Origin: Chloropicon primus
Taxonomy: Eukaryota > Chlorophyta > Chloropicophyceae > Chloropicales > Chloropicaceae
Reading direction: 5' to 3'
Length of the DNA stretch: 64,000 bases
Assembly (NCBI GenBank): GCA_023205875.1
Contig: CP060756.1
Span: 930,001 to 994,000, forward strand
Shown here piece after piece: positions 1 to 9,242 of the stretch (within the stretch, counting starts at the first letter, position 1; each line of letters starts with the position of its first letter). The translations under genes and the position numbers were made by a program. Below the pieces are notes generated by a model. It had not been told where the DNA came from. It did not search any database and saw nothing but the letters and a program-made list of their open reading frames with translations.

Positions 1-456
1 CAGGTCGACGAGGAGCACAAAGTCCGTTCCTGGGGAGTCCCTCCTAGTGAGTACCGCGAGCATTCCGGTCTCCTCGTCCAGGGCCGCGTCTCTCACGCAG
101 CCGTACCTCCCGGGAATCTTCACCCTCCTCTTGCAGTCGAGGGCCCCGGTGTTCCAGCAGCACAAGGTGCCCTCCGCGCTCCCAGTGACCACAAACCTCG
201 CCCCCGACTCGGCTCGGAACTCCACCCCGAAGAGCACGAGAGTCTCGTGGCCGTCGAGTATCGCCGACAAGCTCCATTCTCCCCCAGGCCCCGGGCCGTC
301 CTGCTGCCAGACCAGTATGGACCCGTTCTCCTTCCCCAGGGACCACAGCTGTTTCCCCTCTCCCTCCCCGTCCACGAAGCGCAAGAGCTTCCTCGGGCTC
401 TGCCCGGGCACGAAGCTCCTCGGCAGCGTCGCGCACCCCACTCTCCCGCCCAACAT
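1..456 (-). CDS. WD40-repeat protein, N-terminal part (runs off the left edge)
   Basis: The reverse strand has an open frame from an ATG at 454-456 to the window edge, 152 codons with no stop. The frame upstream of this ATG meets a stop within about 30 nt. The protein shows repeat-like WD40 pieces: LWSLGKENGSILVWQQ and, about 20 residues later, GHETLVLFGVEFRAESG followed by FVVTGSAEGTLCCWNTG, the usual GH...W-N spacing of a propeller blade. WD40 proteins act as scaffolds, so no specific role can be given from this fragment. The neighbouring helicase is divergent, with about 490 bp between the two starts. The plus-strand frames over this stretch are antisense and lack family signatures. Confidence 0.6.
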   Translation of the reverse strand, partial: MLGGRVGCATLPRSFVPGQSPRKLLRFVDGEGEGKQLWSLGKENGSILVWQQDGPGPGGEWSLSAILDGHETLVLFGVEFRAESGARFVVTGSAEGTLCCWNTGALDCKRRVKIPGRYGCVRDAALDEETGMLAVLTRRDSPGTDFVLLVDL

Positions 457-945
457 CCTCGACCTCACCCACTCCTCACCTCATCGCAGACGACCAGACA
501 ATCAATCAAACGAATCAAACAATCTCCTCCCCCCACGGACGCCGCAGCAACTCTTCCTCTGAACTTCTCCCTCACCGCATGAAACTTGGCATACGACCAC
601 ACTTTCGAAAGCCCTGGAGACGCCCTTTCGTCCCACAACCCTCCCTTGGTCCCAAGACCCTCCCTTGGTCCACAATCAATCGTATTCGTATCGTATCGTA
701 GCCTCGTCGACGATGCTCGAAGCTCTTGATCGACCTTTTTTTTTTTTTCGGTGCGTGTGTGGAGACCGGATCTCGTCTCCGCTTTGGATCGTGAGGCTCT
801 GCGGAGTTCGGGCGAGAGGAGGATCCATAGAGCAGCAGACGTAGGTCGACGGCGGCGGTTTTAGTTGTCGAGTGAGTTTTCGGTCAGTATTGCTTGTCGA
901 GGAGTGTTGAGGTTGCCAAGGACTGTGTCTTTGTGCACTGTTAGA
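457..945. other. Divergent intergenic region, WD40 gene / DEAD-box helicase
   Basis: This 489-bp gap lies between two divergent start codons and should hold both promoters. A short C-rich tandem (CCCTCCCTTGGTCC-like, about 640-672), a T run at 737-748 and an alternating CGTATCGTATCG stretch near 685-700 are visible. No gene or RNA was recognised. Confidence 0.5.
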
Positions 946-2781
946 ATGAATCAGGATGGCGGAAGCGGCGGAAGGGGAGGAAGCGGCGGTGGAGGACGTT
1001 TCCAGAAGAGGCCGAAGAGGGGAGGGGGAGGGGGAGGGAACGGGAGGCCGACGTTCCAGAAGAGGCAGAGGGGCGGTTCGAACGGAGGGGACAGGGAGCA
1101 GCAGCAGGGCAAGTACTTCAAGGAGAGCGGGGGCCAGAACAGCCACGCGGGCGGTGGGCACCAGCAGAGGCCACCCCAGCAGAACGGGGGCGGGCACCAC
1201 AGCAGAACGTCTGCGACCACCCTGGCGCACATGACCCAGGTGAGGTTCGCGGATCTCCCGATCCACGCGAGCACGAAGAAGGCGATCCGCGAGGTCATGG
1301 GCTACGCGTGCTGCACGGAGGTTCAGTCCCAGGCCCTGCCGGTGTGCCTCGGCGACTCGGACGCCGTCGTGAAAGCGAAGACGGGCACGGGCAAGACCAT
1401 CGCCTTCCTGGTCCCAGCGATCGAGAAGGCCCTCAAGTCCCCGGTCGGTAGGGGCCAGATCCCCATCCTTGCGATCAGCCCGACCAGGGAACTCGCCCAG
1501 CAGATCGCAGAGGAGGCCATGGCGCTCACCAGGTTTCACGGCAGGGAGGTCTCCCGAATCCAGTGTGTTGTTGGAGGCACGAACGTGAAGAGCGACATCA
1601 GGAAGCTGAAGGCAGCGGCGCCGTTCATTCTCGTCGCGACTCCTGGAAGGTTGAACGACCTGTTCCAGAACGGCGGGTTGGACTCGATGGTGAGGCAGCT
1701 CCAGGTCTTGATCTTCGACGAGGCGGACCAGCTGTTGGACATGGGTTTCAGGCCCGCGATCACGGAGGCGCTCAGGTACCTCCCCGCCCCGGGACGCAGG
1801 CAGTCGTACCTGTTCAGTGCAACCTTCCCGAACCAGGTGGAGAAGCTGACGAAGGATGCCCTGAGCTCCAACCACGTCGTCGTGGACACCGTGGGAGAGG
1901 AGGAGCAGACGAACACCCACGTCCAGCAGTACTCTCTGGTCTGCGAGCACAGTGCCATGCCAGCCCACCTCTGGAAGTTCTTGCAGGAGGCCAAGAGCAA
2001 GAGCAAGGACTTCAAGGTCATCGTGTTCTTCCCCACGGCCAGGGTTGTCCAGTACTACGCGGAGCTCTTCCAAAAGCTCGGCTTCCCCGTGATCGAGATG
2101 CACAGCAGGAAGTCCCAGAGCGTGCGCAACAAGATGGCCGATATCTTCAGGAACGAGACGGGTCGCGTCATGTTCACCTCGGACGTCTCCGCGAGGGGAA
2201 TGGACTACCCTGGGGTGACCATGGTGGTCCAGTTCAACATGCCGCCAGACGCGGCGCAGTACGTCCATCGCTTGGGAAGGACTGGAAGGGGCACGGCCAC
2301 CGAGGGCCAAGGCATTCTGCTCTTGGCCGACTTTGAGAGGTCTTTCTTGAACAAGGTCAGGGACTTGCCTATCGAACCGCTGACCAAGTTGAGCGAGGTC
2401 GAGGTCGCCGATTTCGACCCGACCCTGCTCGGCGCTGTGAGGAAGATGAACAACCTCACGCTCGTCATGGCCTACCAGGCGTGGCTCGGGTTTTACAACT
2501 CGAACTTGAAGCTCCTCCGCTGGTCCAAGGAAGACCTTGTCGCCGAAGCCAACGACTGGTTCGCCTCTCTCGGCCAGAGAGAGCCCCCTGCCTTGCTAGC
2601 CAAGACGGTCGGAAAGATGGGCCTCAAGGGCGTCCCGGGGCTCCGTGTCGAAGGCAAGAACGGAGTTCCTCGCCGCGAAGGTGGCGGTGGCGGTGGACGT
2701 GGCGGACGCGGTGGCGGACGCGGCGGCGGTGGTGGTGGCGGACGTGGAGGACGTGGTGGACGCGGAGGATATTCCAGATAG
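946..2781 (+). CDS. DEAD-box ATP-dependent RNA helicase, RH26/RH31/MSS116-like
   Basis: This 611-residue protein is an RNA helicase that unwinds or remodels RNA using ATP. Motifs appear in order: a Q-motif region, Walker A AKTGTGKT (about residue 143), PTRELA, TPGR, DEAD (about 258), SAT (about 290), RGMDYP and HRLGRTGRG. The N-terminus (about 100 residues) and C-terminus (about 40 residues) are Gly/Arg-rich RGG-type RNA-binding tails. The RGMDYPGVT and ILLLADFERSFL signatures resemble plant RH25/26/31 and yeast MSS116 rather than eIF4A or DBP2. The start is the first ATG. The frame stays open 27 codons further up to a TAG at 862, with no ATG, and those codons read like a mitochondrial presequence (see findings). 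TGTAA follows at 2839. Confidence 0.93.
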   Translation: MNQDGGSGGRGGSGGGGRFQKRPKRGGGGGGNGRPTFQKRQRGGSNGGDREQQQGKYFKESGGQNSHAGGGHQQRPPQQNGGGHHSRTSATTLAHMTQVRFADLPIHASTKKAIREVMGYACCTEVQSQALPVCLGDSDAVVKAKTGTGKTIAFLVPAIEKALKSPVGRGQIPILAISPTRELAQQIAEEAMALTRFHGREVSRIQCVVGGTNVKSDIRKLKAAAPFILVATPGRLNDLFQNGGLDSMVRQLQVLIFDEADQLLDMGFRPAITEALRYLPAPGRRQSYLFSATFPNQVEKLTKDALSSNHVVVDTVGEEEQTNTHVQQYSLVCEHSAMPAHLWKFLQEAKSKSKDFKVIVFFPTARVVQYYAELFQKLGFPVIEMHSRKSQSVRNKMADIFRNETGRVMFTSDVSARGMDYPGVTMVVQFNMPPDAAQYVHRLGRTGRGTATEGQGILLLADFERSFLNKVRDLPIEPLTKLSEVEVADFDPTLLGAVRKMNNLTLVMAYQAWLGFYNSNLKLLRWSKEDLVAEANDWFASLGQREPPALLAKTVGKMGLKGVPGLRVEGKNGVPRREGGGGGGRGGRGGGRGGGGGGGRGGRGGRGGYSR

Positions 2782-2838
2782 AAAGATGACAAACATTGTA
2801 TTGAATGTTGTATAATACTCTGACATAGTTGATAATTG

Positions 2839-2843
2839 TGTAA
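2839..2843 (+). terminator. TGTAA poly(A) signal, helicase gene
   Basis: TGTAA lies about 58 nt after the helicase stop codon, in AT-rich 3' sequence. TGTAA is the known poly(A) signal of chlorophyte nuclear genes. Confidence 0.5.
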
Positions 2844-2940
2844 TGTATTAGCTTTCTTCAGCTTTCTTCCCCCTTCCTCATCTCTCCAGCGCAGCGAGCG
2901 AGAGATCATACGATTTTGCTTTCCCTTCAAAGATGATTGT

Positions 2941-3035
2941 GATTGAGAGGGAAGAGAGAGACAGCGGGGGAGGGAGAGAGAGAGAGGGAGAGACAGAGAG
3001 ACAGAGAGACAGAGAGACAGAGGGCAGGGAAGGGA
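2941..3035 (+). repeat. GA-rich polypurine tract with (ACAGAGAG)n
   Basis: The plus strand is almost pure purine with several tandem ACAGAGAG units (about 2992-3022). It ends about 10-20 nt before the ATG of the next gene and is therefore core promoter or 5' leader. Confidence 0.7.
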
Positions 3036-3044
3036 GAGAGAAAG

Positions 3045-3860
3045 ATGGAAGATGGGGGACTTGTGGGGGACCTCGTGCTAACCGAGGAGGAGGAGGCCGC
3101 ACATGTGAGGCAAGATGACTCCAAGGTGGACTCTTTGCTGGACGAGTACGACGAGGAGAGCGAGCCCATATCTATATTTTCCACTGCTGACAAGCGGAGG
3201 TTGTTCGTGGTGGAGGACATCATAAAGGTCTGCTCGGGCTGCCGGCCCTCTTTCCTGTTCACCGGCTACGTCGTGGAGCACGCCCCCGGGGCGCTTCCCT
3301 CGTCACTTCGCTTATCATCGAGGGAGAAGACCATAGAGAAGGACCTCACCCTTTCGCTGCGATATGAACCACCCAGCCCGAAGTTCAGTCGCTCCTGCCC
3401 CACAAGCACATCGTACAGACTCAAGGTAAGCGATTCGACACTCTTTTTCCTCACTTCTTCGCCTTCTCCTGGTTGAGAGTGACAGTGGATTCTGACACGG
3501 TAGGTATCTTTGTCTTGTCCCCCCTCGCAGGTGTCCAGGGGTGCGGAGTTCCTATACCTCACACGAGGCTTGACGAAGAAGATTAGGGTCGATGAGCGGG
3601 AGCTTGTGGTCACGTGGGGAAATCTTGAGCTCGCCTTCGCGAACAGTGAAGAGCTCAAAATCTTCACCAGCGCCCTCAAGTACGTGCTCGTGGAGGACAG
3701 CAAGGATGACCAGAGTGCCCGCCCCAGAAAAGCGGAGGGCAAGCGTACAGCCAAGGGATCCTTCATGGATAGGAAGTGGACGGTGTATGACTGGGTTGTA
3801 CCAATTTCCATGTCGCTTGCTGTGATGGGATTGTTTCAGTATTATAAGCGGAAAAGCTAA
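3045..3860 (+). CDS. Unknown tail-anchored membrane protein (one intron)
   Basis: Exons are 3045-3425 and 3531-3860, with a 105-nt GTAAGC...GCAG intron in phase 0, giving 236 residues. I do not recognise the family. The N-terminal third is acidic. The middle contains SLRLSSREKTIEKDLTLSLRY and, after the intron, EFLYLTRGLTKKIRVDERE, which look like beta-rich globular segments. The C-terminus has one hydrophobic stretch (WVVPISMSLAVMGLFQYY) followed by KRKS. With no signal peptide, this is the layout of a tail-anchored protein facing the cytosol (inference). It converges on PGS1, whose stop lies 111 bp away. A heavy GA tract precedes the ATG. Confidence 0.7.
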
Positions 3861-3864
3861 TGAT

Positions 3865-3869
3865 TTACA
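3865..3869 (-). terminator. TGTAA poly(A) signal, PGS1 gene (minus strand)
   Basis: TTACA on the plus strand is TGTAA on the transcript, about 103 nt past the PGS1 stop and just past the stop of the convergent gene, so the two 3' UTRs probably overlap. Confidence 0.4.
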
Positions 3870-3971
3870 ATTTATTTTCTCTCGACTACGGAGGCTTCTT
3901 TCTCTCTCTTCTTTACACAAAAACTTTTCTCATCCTTTCTCTCTAGTGGTGCGCCCGTCGTGATTGCAATA

Positions 3972-5456
3972 CTAAAGCCATTTGCGGCACAGCTTGGAGC
4001 TGAGGGACACGAAGAGCCTCGCTTCGGAGTCGTCCAGACTTGATTTCTGAATTGAATGCTCGAGCAGGGCCTCAGCCTCGCCCTTCAGGCGCTCTCCCAG
4101 GTCCTGGCAGGCACTTACGACGGCGAACTGCATTTCGAGGTCCTTCTCTGCGGAGCGGTAACCGTAATTTGGGGACCCTATGAAGGTCGCCACTGGGTTG
4201 CTCCCTGAAGTCGGGAAATACCACAAGCCCTTCGCGTGGTACTGCCAGTCAGGCCTCTCGTACTCGTGAAGGTTAATCTCTCTGCCGCTGCTTGCCTTCA
4301 TCCGACGCACCAGGTCATTGGTCAGATTTTGGTACACAAAGGGGATCAACGCTTTGCTCGAGTTGGAACTCTTGTAAAAACCGTTCGCCCTCGGGGACGC
4401 AGTGACAAATTGCACGGAAGAATCAGCCTGCAGCAGGGCCTTCTCTAGCTTCTTCGTCACGTTCAGGTACCCCGACGACATGACGATGTTCTGAGTCCCC
4501 GGCACACCCTGGGCACTGCCCATAGACCTCAAGGCATCGAGAAAAGACAACATGACCTTCTCGTCCTGACGGTAGTTGATGCAACCGAGCTGGACCAAGG
4601 GGAAGACCAGAGCGTGGTCACCGAGGCCATCCAAGGCATCGGTTTTCCGGTCCCCCACCGGCTCCAAAGCCTTAGCCAAGTCCATTTGCAGGTTCTCGGA
4701 GAAGGCCTTGGGGGACGACACTGGGTCGAACCCACTGGGTGGTGCTTCAAGTCCGCCGGAGCGGTCCAGCTGATAGGAGTGCTTGCCGACGGCATCGATT
4801 ATGTCGCAGACCCTGCTCGCCAACTCGGCGCTCTTGAAGGAGACGTACCTGTCCTGCCTGTTCGTGAAGTACCTCTCGTTCAAGTTCGCCCCGCTCATCA
4901 GAACAGCGTCGTCGAAAACGTAGACTTTCATGTGGCAGACTCCCATAATCTCCGAGTACGGTGGTTTTACAACCGACTTGAGAAGCCCCTTGAGCCTCGG
5001 CGTGTGATACAAGCTGACTTGAGGCGGCTCCCCCCCGCCTGGCTCCAGGAGCGAGCTGGCCAGAGTCTTGGCGATCGTCTTCGACCCCTCAGACCTCCTA
5101 GCCCTCAATGCATCGAGCAGGAGGCTCACTCGGGTGCCTCGCCTCTTCGCTGCGGCCAGCAACTCGACAAGGCCCCTCTCCTTCTCCGTGGTCTGGCCGA
5201 TGTAAAGGGTCGACACCACCACTTTGTCCCGCGCGCTGCTTATCCCGGACGCGAGGCACTCGTGGAACTCGCTTGGCGTCCTCAGGACTCGGATATCGCT
5301 CGTCTTCACACGCACCGGTTTGGCGTTTTCGCTGAGAATGCGCGCCAACCGAGCTGCGGCAGCGACTCCAGTCGGGTCGGGAGGACCCGAGCTGAAGCAG
5401 CGCCCGCACACCACCCTCGGGGCTGCAGCTACCACTGCCGCGGCCCGGGAGCCCAT
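3972..5456 (-). CDS. PGS1: CDP-diacylglycerol--glycerol-3-phosphate 3-phosphatidyltransferase, mitochondrial
   Basis: This 494-residue enzyme makes phosphatidylglycerophosphate from CDP-diacylglycerol and glycerol-3-phosphate, the committed step to phosphatidylglycerol and cardiolipin. It belongs to the phospholipase D superfamily: the first HKD motif is HMKVYVFDDAVLMSGANLN (about residue 175) and the second is HAKGLWYFPTSGSN...GSPNYGYRS (about residue 403), as in yeast and animal PGS1. The N-terminus (MGSRAAAVVAAAPRVVCGR, then FSSGPPDP) is Ala/Arg-rich with no acidic residues, fitting a mitochondrial presequence. ATG is at 5454-5456. Length matches the family. The unrelated CDP-alcohol-phosphatidyltransferase-type PGP synthase of plants is not what is seen here. 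Confidence 0.93.
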   Translation of the reverse strand: MGSRAAAVVAAAPRVVCGRCFSSGPPDPTGVAAAARLARILSENAKPVRVKTSDIRVLRTPSEFHECLASGISSARDKVVVSTLYIGQTTEKERGLVELLAAAKRRGTRVSLLLDALRARRSEGSKTIAKTLASSLLEPGGGEPPQVSLYHTPRLKGLLKSVVKPPYSEIMGVCHMKVYVFDDAVLMSGANLNERYFTNRQDRYVSFKSAELASRVCDIIDAVGKHSYQLDRSGGLEAPPSGFDPVSSPKAFSENLQMDLAKALEPVGDRKTDALDGLGDHALVFPLVQLGCINYRQDEKVMLSFLDALRSMGSAQGVPGTQNIVMSSGYLNVTKKLEKALLQADSSVQFVTASPRANGFYKSSNSSKALIPFVYQNLTNDLVRRMKASSGREINLHEYERPDWQYHAKGLWYFPTSGSNPVATFIGSPNYGYRSAEKDLEMQFAVVSACQDLGERLKGEAEALLEHSIQKSSLDDSEARLFVSLSSKLCRKWL

Positions 5457-5775
5457 CTTCGGTCACTCAAGGCCAAGGGAGGCGAACCCCCCCTTCGTCT
5501 GCCTGCTGTCCTGGAGGGAAGGAGATGGAGATCAGAGAGAGAAGGGAGAATGGTGCAACGGAAGGAGGCTTGTAGCCGCGCTTTAGGACTTGTTGGGAAC
5601 GCGATTGGATCACGATCGATCGAGATCCAGTCACTGGGACCGTAGCGGAGAAAAGAACAGAGAGTTATCATCATCTAGTGAGGGTAAGGTTGGTTGGTGA
5701 TCCGAGGTAAGGCATCAGGTAAGGATACTTTTTTTTTTTCTACAGTAACATTAATGTAACGTTATAAGGATGCTT
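5457..5775. other. Intergenic region, PGS1 5' side and 3' end of the next gene
   Basis: This 319-bp gap lies between two minus-strand genes. The plus strand is GA-rich at about 5510-5560, so the PGS1 leader is CT-rich, opposite to the usual pattern in this window. A run of T lies at 5730-5740. No gene was recognised. Confidence 0.4.
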
Positions 5776-7236
5776 CTACCTGTTCATGCGCTTCAATAGA
5801 TGTTGTACACTGGTATCCGAGCTTATCTTCTTCCTGTATTTTTGTATGTAAAGGTTTGCCGTGGTTTCAGCCCTGTGCCTCCTGGAGTCCTTGAACCTCT
5901 TGGAGATCATGTTCTGCTTCTGGTTTGCGTCCAAGCAGTTCAGTGCCTCGTGGGCTGTGACTGCGCCCAGAATTTCCGTGTAACACTTCTCGAGGGCCGA
6001 CATGGTCATGTCCGTGGCCCTGACCAGGATGGACACGAGCTCCTCAACGTCCTTTGACAAGAAGTCGTCTTGTGAGAACTGCTTCAAGATGTTGATGAGC
6101 TCCTGCTGCCCGAAGTGCGACCCCTCCACCAGAGACTTGGTCACCTCGTCCAAGATCAGGCTCTCGCCGTGGAGGAGGCCCGTGGACCTGTTAGAGCTTT
6201 TGGAGAGCTTCGCCATGAGCACGCTGCACCAGGCCTGGTCCTCCATCCTCAAGATGGCCTCCTGGGTCGCCTCGATCTCGGCCCAGCAGCGCGCCTTGGC
6301 CAGCTCTTGGGAGACGTTGTTCGCGCTCGAGTTGTACAGGACCTCCCTCGTCGCTGGCCTTCTGGTTTGAACTTCTGGCTTCATCGTTGGGTTGTTCTTG
6401 CTCCACACGGGCGCCGTGATGGGCCGCGTCATGACCTCCTCGGCTTCCATTCCGGCCGAGTCCCCACAAAGGGCGTTGAACTTCCTTCTATACGTGCTAA
6501 TTCTATCCCTCTTGAACCTCCCCAGCCTCTGCTTGAGAGTGTCGTCCAAGCCGACTTTCATCTTCTCCACCTCCGTCACGACGTTGGCGGTCCGCCTGTG
6601 CGCTGCCGCCGAGATGCTCCTGGGCTGCACACTGCCCCGGTCCTTGCCCTTGCCCTGCTCCTGCTTCGGGTTCGTGATGCCTTTCTTCGTGGGCGAGAAT
6701 TTGATGGGCGGGGAGTCCGCGGGGCCCGGAGACTCGGGCCGTCCAAGCAAGCTGCTCAGGACAGAAAACCTTCTGTCCTTGAGCCCTGGCTTGGAGGTGT
6801 TGGACGCGACGATCTCCTCGCCCCTGTACTTCTTTCTGAGCGTCATCCTGACGTTCTTCTTCCGCATGCTCGGGGTCCCCGCGTCCTTGGGGTCTTTGAG
6901 GCTGAGGCTCATCCCCGGCCTCATGTTCTGGTGAAACGTGGTCGACATCCTCCTGCTGTACTTGTTCTCGGGCTTCTGGACGTAGTACATGGGCTCGATT
7001 CCAGCCTCAAGCAGCCTCGCGTGCTCCCTTGGCATGGACGACACCGCTTCCAGGAGACTCTTCTTCGACTCCTCGAAGGCTTTCCTTCCTATCTCCTTGT
7101 CGTACGACGATATCTCGGGGAAGTTCACCTTGCTGAGAAAGGCTCCGCCCGCCTTGCAGTGGGTGACCGCCCTGTTCCCCTCCTTGATAAGGTCCTTGAG
7201 GACGTTCATCCCCGACGACCTTCTTTGAGACGACAT
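5776..7236 (-). CDS. Unknown 486-residue protein
   Basis: One exon, ATG at 7234-7236. I do not recognise the family. The first 140 residues contain conserved-looking text (SKVNFPEISSYDKEIGRKAF, EAGIEPMYYVQKPENKYSRR). Residues about 140-300 are basic, Pro/Ser/Lys-rich and probably disordered. The last 170 residues are predicted helical (KSLVEGSHFGQQELINILKQ, SALEKCYTEILGAVTAHEAL) and end in a Lys/Arg-rich tail. There is no signal peptide or membrane segment. Several other genes here are ciliary, so a cytoskeletal role is possible, but nothing in the sequence proves it. Codon use is like its neighbours, supporting a real gene. Confidence 0.75.
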   Translation of the reverse strand: MSSQRRSSGMNVLKDLIKEGNRAVTHCKAGGAFLSKVNFPEISSYDKEIGRKAFEESKKSLLEAVSSMPREHARLLEAGIEPMYYVQKPENKYSRRMSTTFHQNMRPGMSLSLKDPKDAGTPSMRKKNVRMTLRKKYRGEEIVASNTSKPGLKDRRFSVLSSLLGRPESPGPADSPPIKFSPTKKGITNPKQEQGKGKDRGSVQPRSISAAAHRRTANVVTEVEKMKVGLDDTLKQRLGRFKRDRISTYRRKFNALCGDSAGMEAEEVMTRPITAPVWSKNNPTMKPEVQTRRPATREVLYNSSANNVSQELAKARCWAEIEATQEAILRMEDQAWCSVLMAKLSKSSNRSTGLLHGESLILDEVTKSLVEGSHFGQQELINILKQFSQDDFLSKDVEELVSILVRATDMTMSALEKCYTEILGAVTAHEALNCLDANQKQNMISKRFKDSRRHRAETTANLYIQKYRKKISSDTSVQHLLKRMNR

Positions 7237-7425
7237 GGCTCCTCAGCAGTCCGGCTGTGTCGCCACAACGCACAAGCCCCGACTACGCTCGAGACGCCAC
7301 CTTCCTCGTGCTCTGTGCCCCCCCCTCTCTCTCCCCCCCTTCCAAAGCTCGTCAAGCCAAGCCAAGCCCAACCTCTCTGCGAGTCTGTCCCCAACGATAA
7401 CCCACGACTTCGCGCCCCCGCACCA

Positions 7426-7709
7426 AGCCCGCCTCCTCTTCCTCTTCCTCTCTCTCTGTCTCTCTGTGTCTCTTGCCAAGTCAAGGCCAAGGCCAAGGTC
7501 AAGGTCAAGGTCAAGGCCTGTCCGCCTGTCAGTCCAGTCCTCCTCCTGGTACCCCCCTGATTCAAACCGCCTCCTCTTCCTCTTCCTCTTCCTCTTCCTC
7601 TCTCTCTGTGTCTCTTGCCAAGTCAAGGCCAAGGCCAAGGTCAAGGTCAAGGTCAAGGCCTGTCCGCCTGTCAGTCCAGTCCTCCTCCTGGTACCCCCCT
7701 GATTCAAAC
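7426..7709. repeat. Tandem duplication, 142-bp period, two copies
   Basis: Two near-identical copies run head to tail with an offset of exactly 142 bp: GTGTCTCTTGCCAAG recurs at 7466 and 7608, and CTGATTCAAAC ends at 7567 and 7709. Each unit contains a CT-rich block, a smaller repeat of CAAGGC/CAAGGT hexamers and a CTGTCCGCCTGTCAG segment. The copies differ only in the length of the leading CTTCCT microsatellite, so the duplication is recent. Both copies lie in the divergent promoter region, outside any supported gene. Confidence 0.9.
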
Positions 7710-7828
7710 CCGCCTCGTCGTACAGCTCGAATTCCTTCCTTGAAAAAAACTTGACCAACGGTCGGTTTTTTTTTTTTGGATTGCGCGAGGGGGAAGAGAG
7801 ATAGAGACAGAAGAGGAAGAGGAAGAGG

Positions 7829-7858
7829 TGTGTGTGTGTGAGTGTGTGTGTGTGTGTC
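7829..7858. repeat. (GT)n microsatellite
   Basis: A near-perfect GT run interrupted by one GAG, about 50 nt upstream of the Rab GDI start codon. Confidence 0.8.
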
Positions 7859-7907
7859 GTGTTGTTGTAGCAGAGAGGTGAGGAAGAGGGAGTGAGGAAG
7901 AGGAAGG

Positions 7908-9242
7908 ATGGACGAGGAGTACGACGCGATCGTGTTGGGGACGGGGCTGAAGGAGTGTATTATCTCGGGCCTGCTGTCGGTGGCTGGAATGAAGGTGCTG
8001 CATATGGACAGGAACTCGTACTACGGGGGAGAGTCCGCGTCCTTGAGCCTCGACCAGCTCTGGAGCAAGTTCCGCGAGGGGGAGGAGCCCCCGAAGACGC
8101 TCGGTCGCGGGAACGACTACAACGTGGATCTCGTGCCCAAGTTCATCATGGCGGACGGGAAGCTCATTAAGGTCCTTATCCACACGGACGTGGTGAAGTA
8201 CCTGGAGTTCAAGGCGTGCGACGGGAGCTACGTGTACAAGCAGGGCAAGATTCACAAGGTCCCCGCGAGCGACATGGAGGCCCTCAAGTCGCCGCTCATG
8301 TCCTTCTTCGAGAAGCGCAGGGCGAGGAACTTCTTTATCTACGTCCAGGACTACGACGAGAAGGACCCCCGCACCTTCAAGGGGAGGGACCTGACCCGCA
8401 TGTCGATGAGGCAGCTCTTCGCGGAGTTCAGCCTCGGCGACGACACCGTGGACTTCATCGGCCACGCCCTGGCGCTGTACAAGGACGACTCCTACCTGGA
8501 CCAGGCCGCTCTGCCCACCGTGAAGAAGATCAAGCTGTACAACGACTCGTTGTACCGCTTTGCGGGCACGAAGACCCCTTACATCTACCCGCTCTACGGG
8601 CTCGGGGAGCTTCCGCAGAGCTTCGCCCGCCTCAGCGCGGTGTACGGCGGAACGTACATGCTCAACAAGCCCGACTGCGAGGTGGTGTACAACGAGAACG
8701 GCGAGGCCTGCGGGGTCAAGTCGGACGGGGAGACCGCCAAGTGCAAGTTCGTGGTCGGCGACCCGAGCTACTTCCCCGGGAAGGCCAAGGTCGTGGGCAA
8801 GGTCGCCAGGGCGATCTGCATCATGGACCACCCCATTCCGGGCACCGTGGACGCCCACTCCGTCCAGATCGTCATCCCCCAGAAGCAGGTGGGGAGGAGG
8901 TCCGACATTTACGTGTTCTGCTCGTCCTACGCCCACAACATCGCGGGCAAGGGCAAGTACATCGCCTTCGTGAGCACCACGGTCGAGACATCAGTGCCCG
9001 CCCAGGAGCTCGAGCCGGGCCTCTCCCTGCTCGGACCCGTGGAGTACAAGTTTATCCACGTCATGGACTACGAGGCCCCCTTGTCTGACGGGAAGACGGA
9101 CAAGTGCTTCATTTCCAGGGGGTACGACGCCTCGACCCACTTCGAGTCCACCGTCGACGACGTTTTAGAAATGTATACGAGAATCACGGGCAAGGCCCTG
9201 GACCTGGACAACCTCAGCCTCAACCAAACCATCGAGGGCTGA
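7908..9242 (+). CDS. GDI: Rab GDP-dissociation inhibitor (GDI)
   Basis: This 444-residue protein binds prenylated GDP-Rab GTPases in the cytosol and recycles them between membranes. The N-terminus MDEEYDAIVLGTGLKECIIS is the conserved dinucleotide-fold-like SCR1, followed by LHMDRNSYYGGESASLSL. Further family signatures are DLVPKFIMADGKLIKVLIHT, MSFFEKRRARNFF, YPLYGLGELPQSFARLSA (Rab-binding platform region), YGGTYMLNKP and RAICIMDHPIPGT. Length equals that of plant and animal GDIs (about 445). Rab escort protein is excluded because it is much longer. One exon. Confidence 0.97.
   Translation: MDEEYDAIVLGTGLKECIISGLLSVAGMKVLHMDRNSYYGGESASLSLDQLWSKFREGEEPPKTLGRGNDYNVDLVPKFIMADGKLIKVLIHTDVVKYLEFKACDGSYVYKQGKIHKVPASDMEALKSPLMSFFEKRRARNFFIYVQDYDEKDPRTFKGRDLTRMSMRQLFAEFSLGDDTVDFIGHALALYKDDSYLDQAALPTVKKIKLYNDSLYRFAGTKTPYIYPLYGLGELPQSFARLSAVYGGTYMLNKPDCEVVYNENGEACGVKSDGETAKCKFVVGDPSYFPGKAKVVGKVARAICIMDHPIPGTVDAHSVQIVIPQKQVGRRSDIYVFCSSYAHNIAGKGKYIAFVSTTVETSVPAQELEPGLSLLGPVEYKFIHVMDYEAPLSDGKTDKCFISRGYDASTHFESTVDDVLEMYTRITGKALDLDNLSLNQTIEG

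Larger units (their letters stand above)
7237..7907. other. Divergent intergenic region upstream of Rab GDI
   Basis: The 671 bp between divergent start codons contain the 142-bp tandem duplication (listed separately), a T run at 7767-7778, a GA-rich stretch at 7788-7828 and a GT repeat at 7829-7858. The rest is C-rich without a recognised gene. Confidence 0.5.

Noticed and set aside
6115-7560. Plus-strand frame over the unknown 486-residue minus-strand gene
   Set aside because: The minus frame has balanced composition and a clean ATG; the plus frame runs into the tandem duplication and has no start in a good context.
7466-7709. Tandem copies considered as a CRISPR or satellite array
   Set aside because: There are only two copies, with no short repeats separated by unique spacers, and the setting is eukaryotic.
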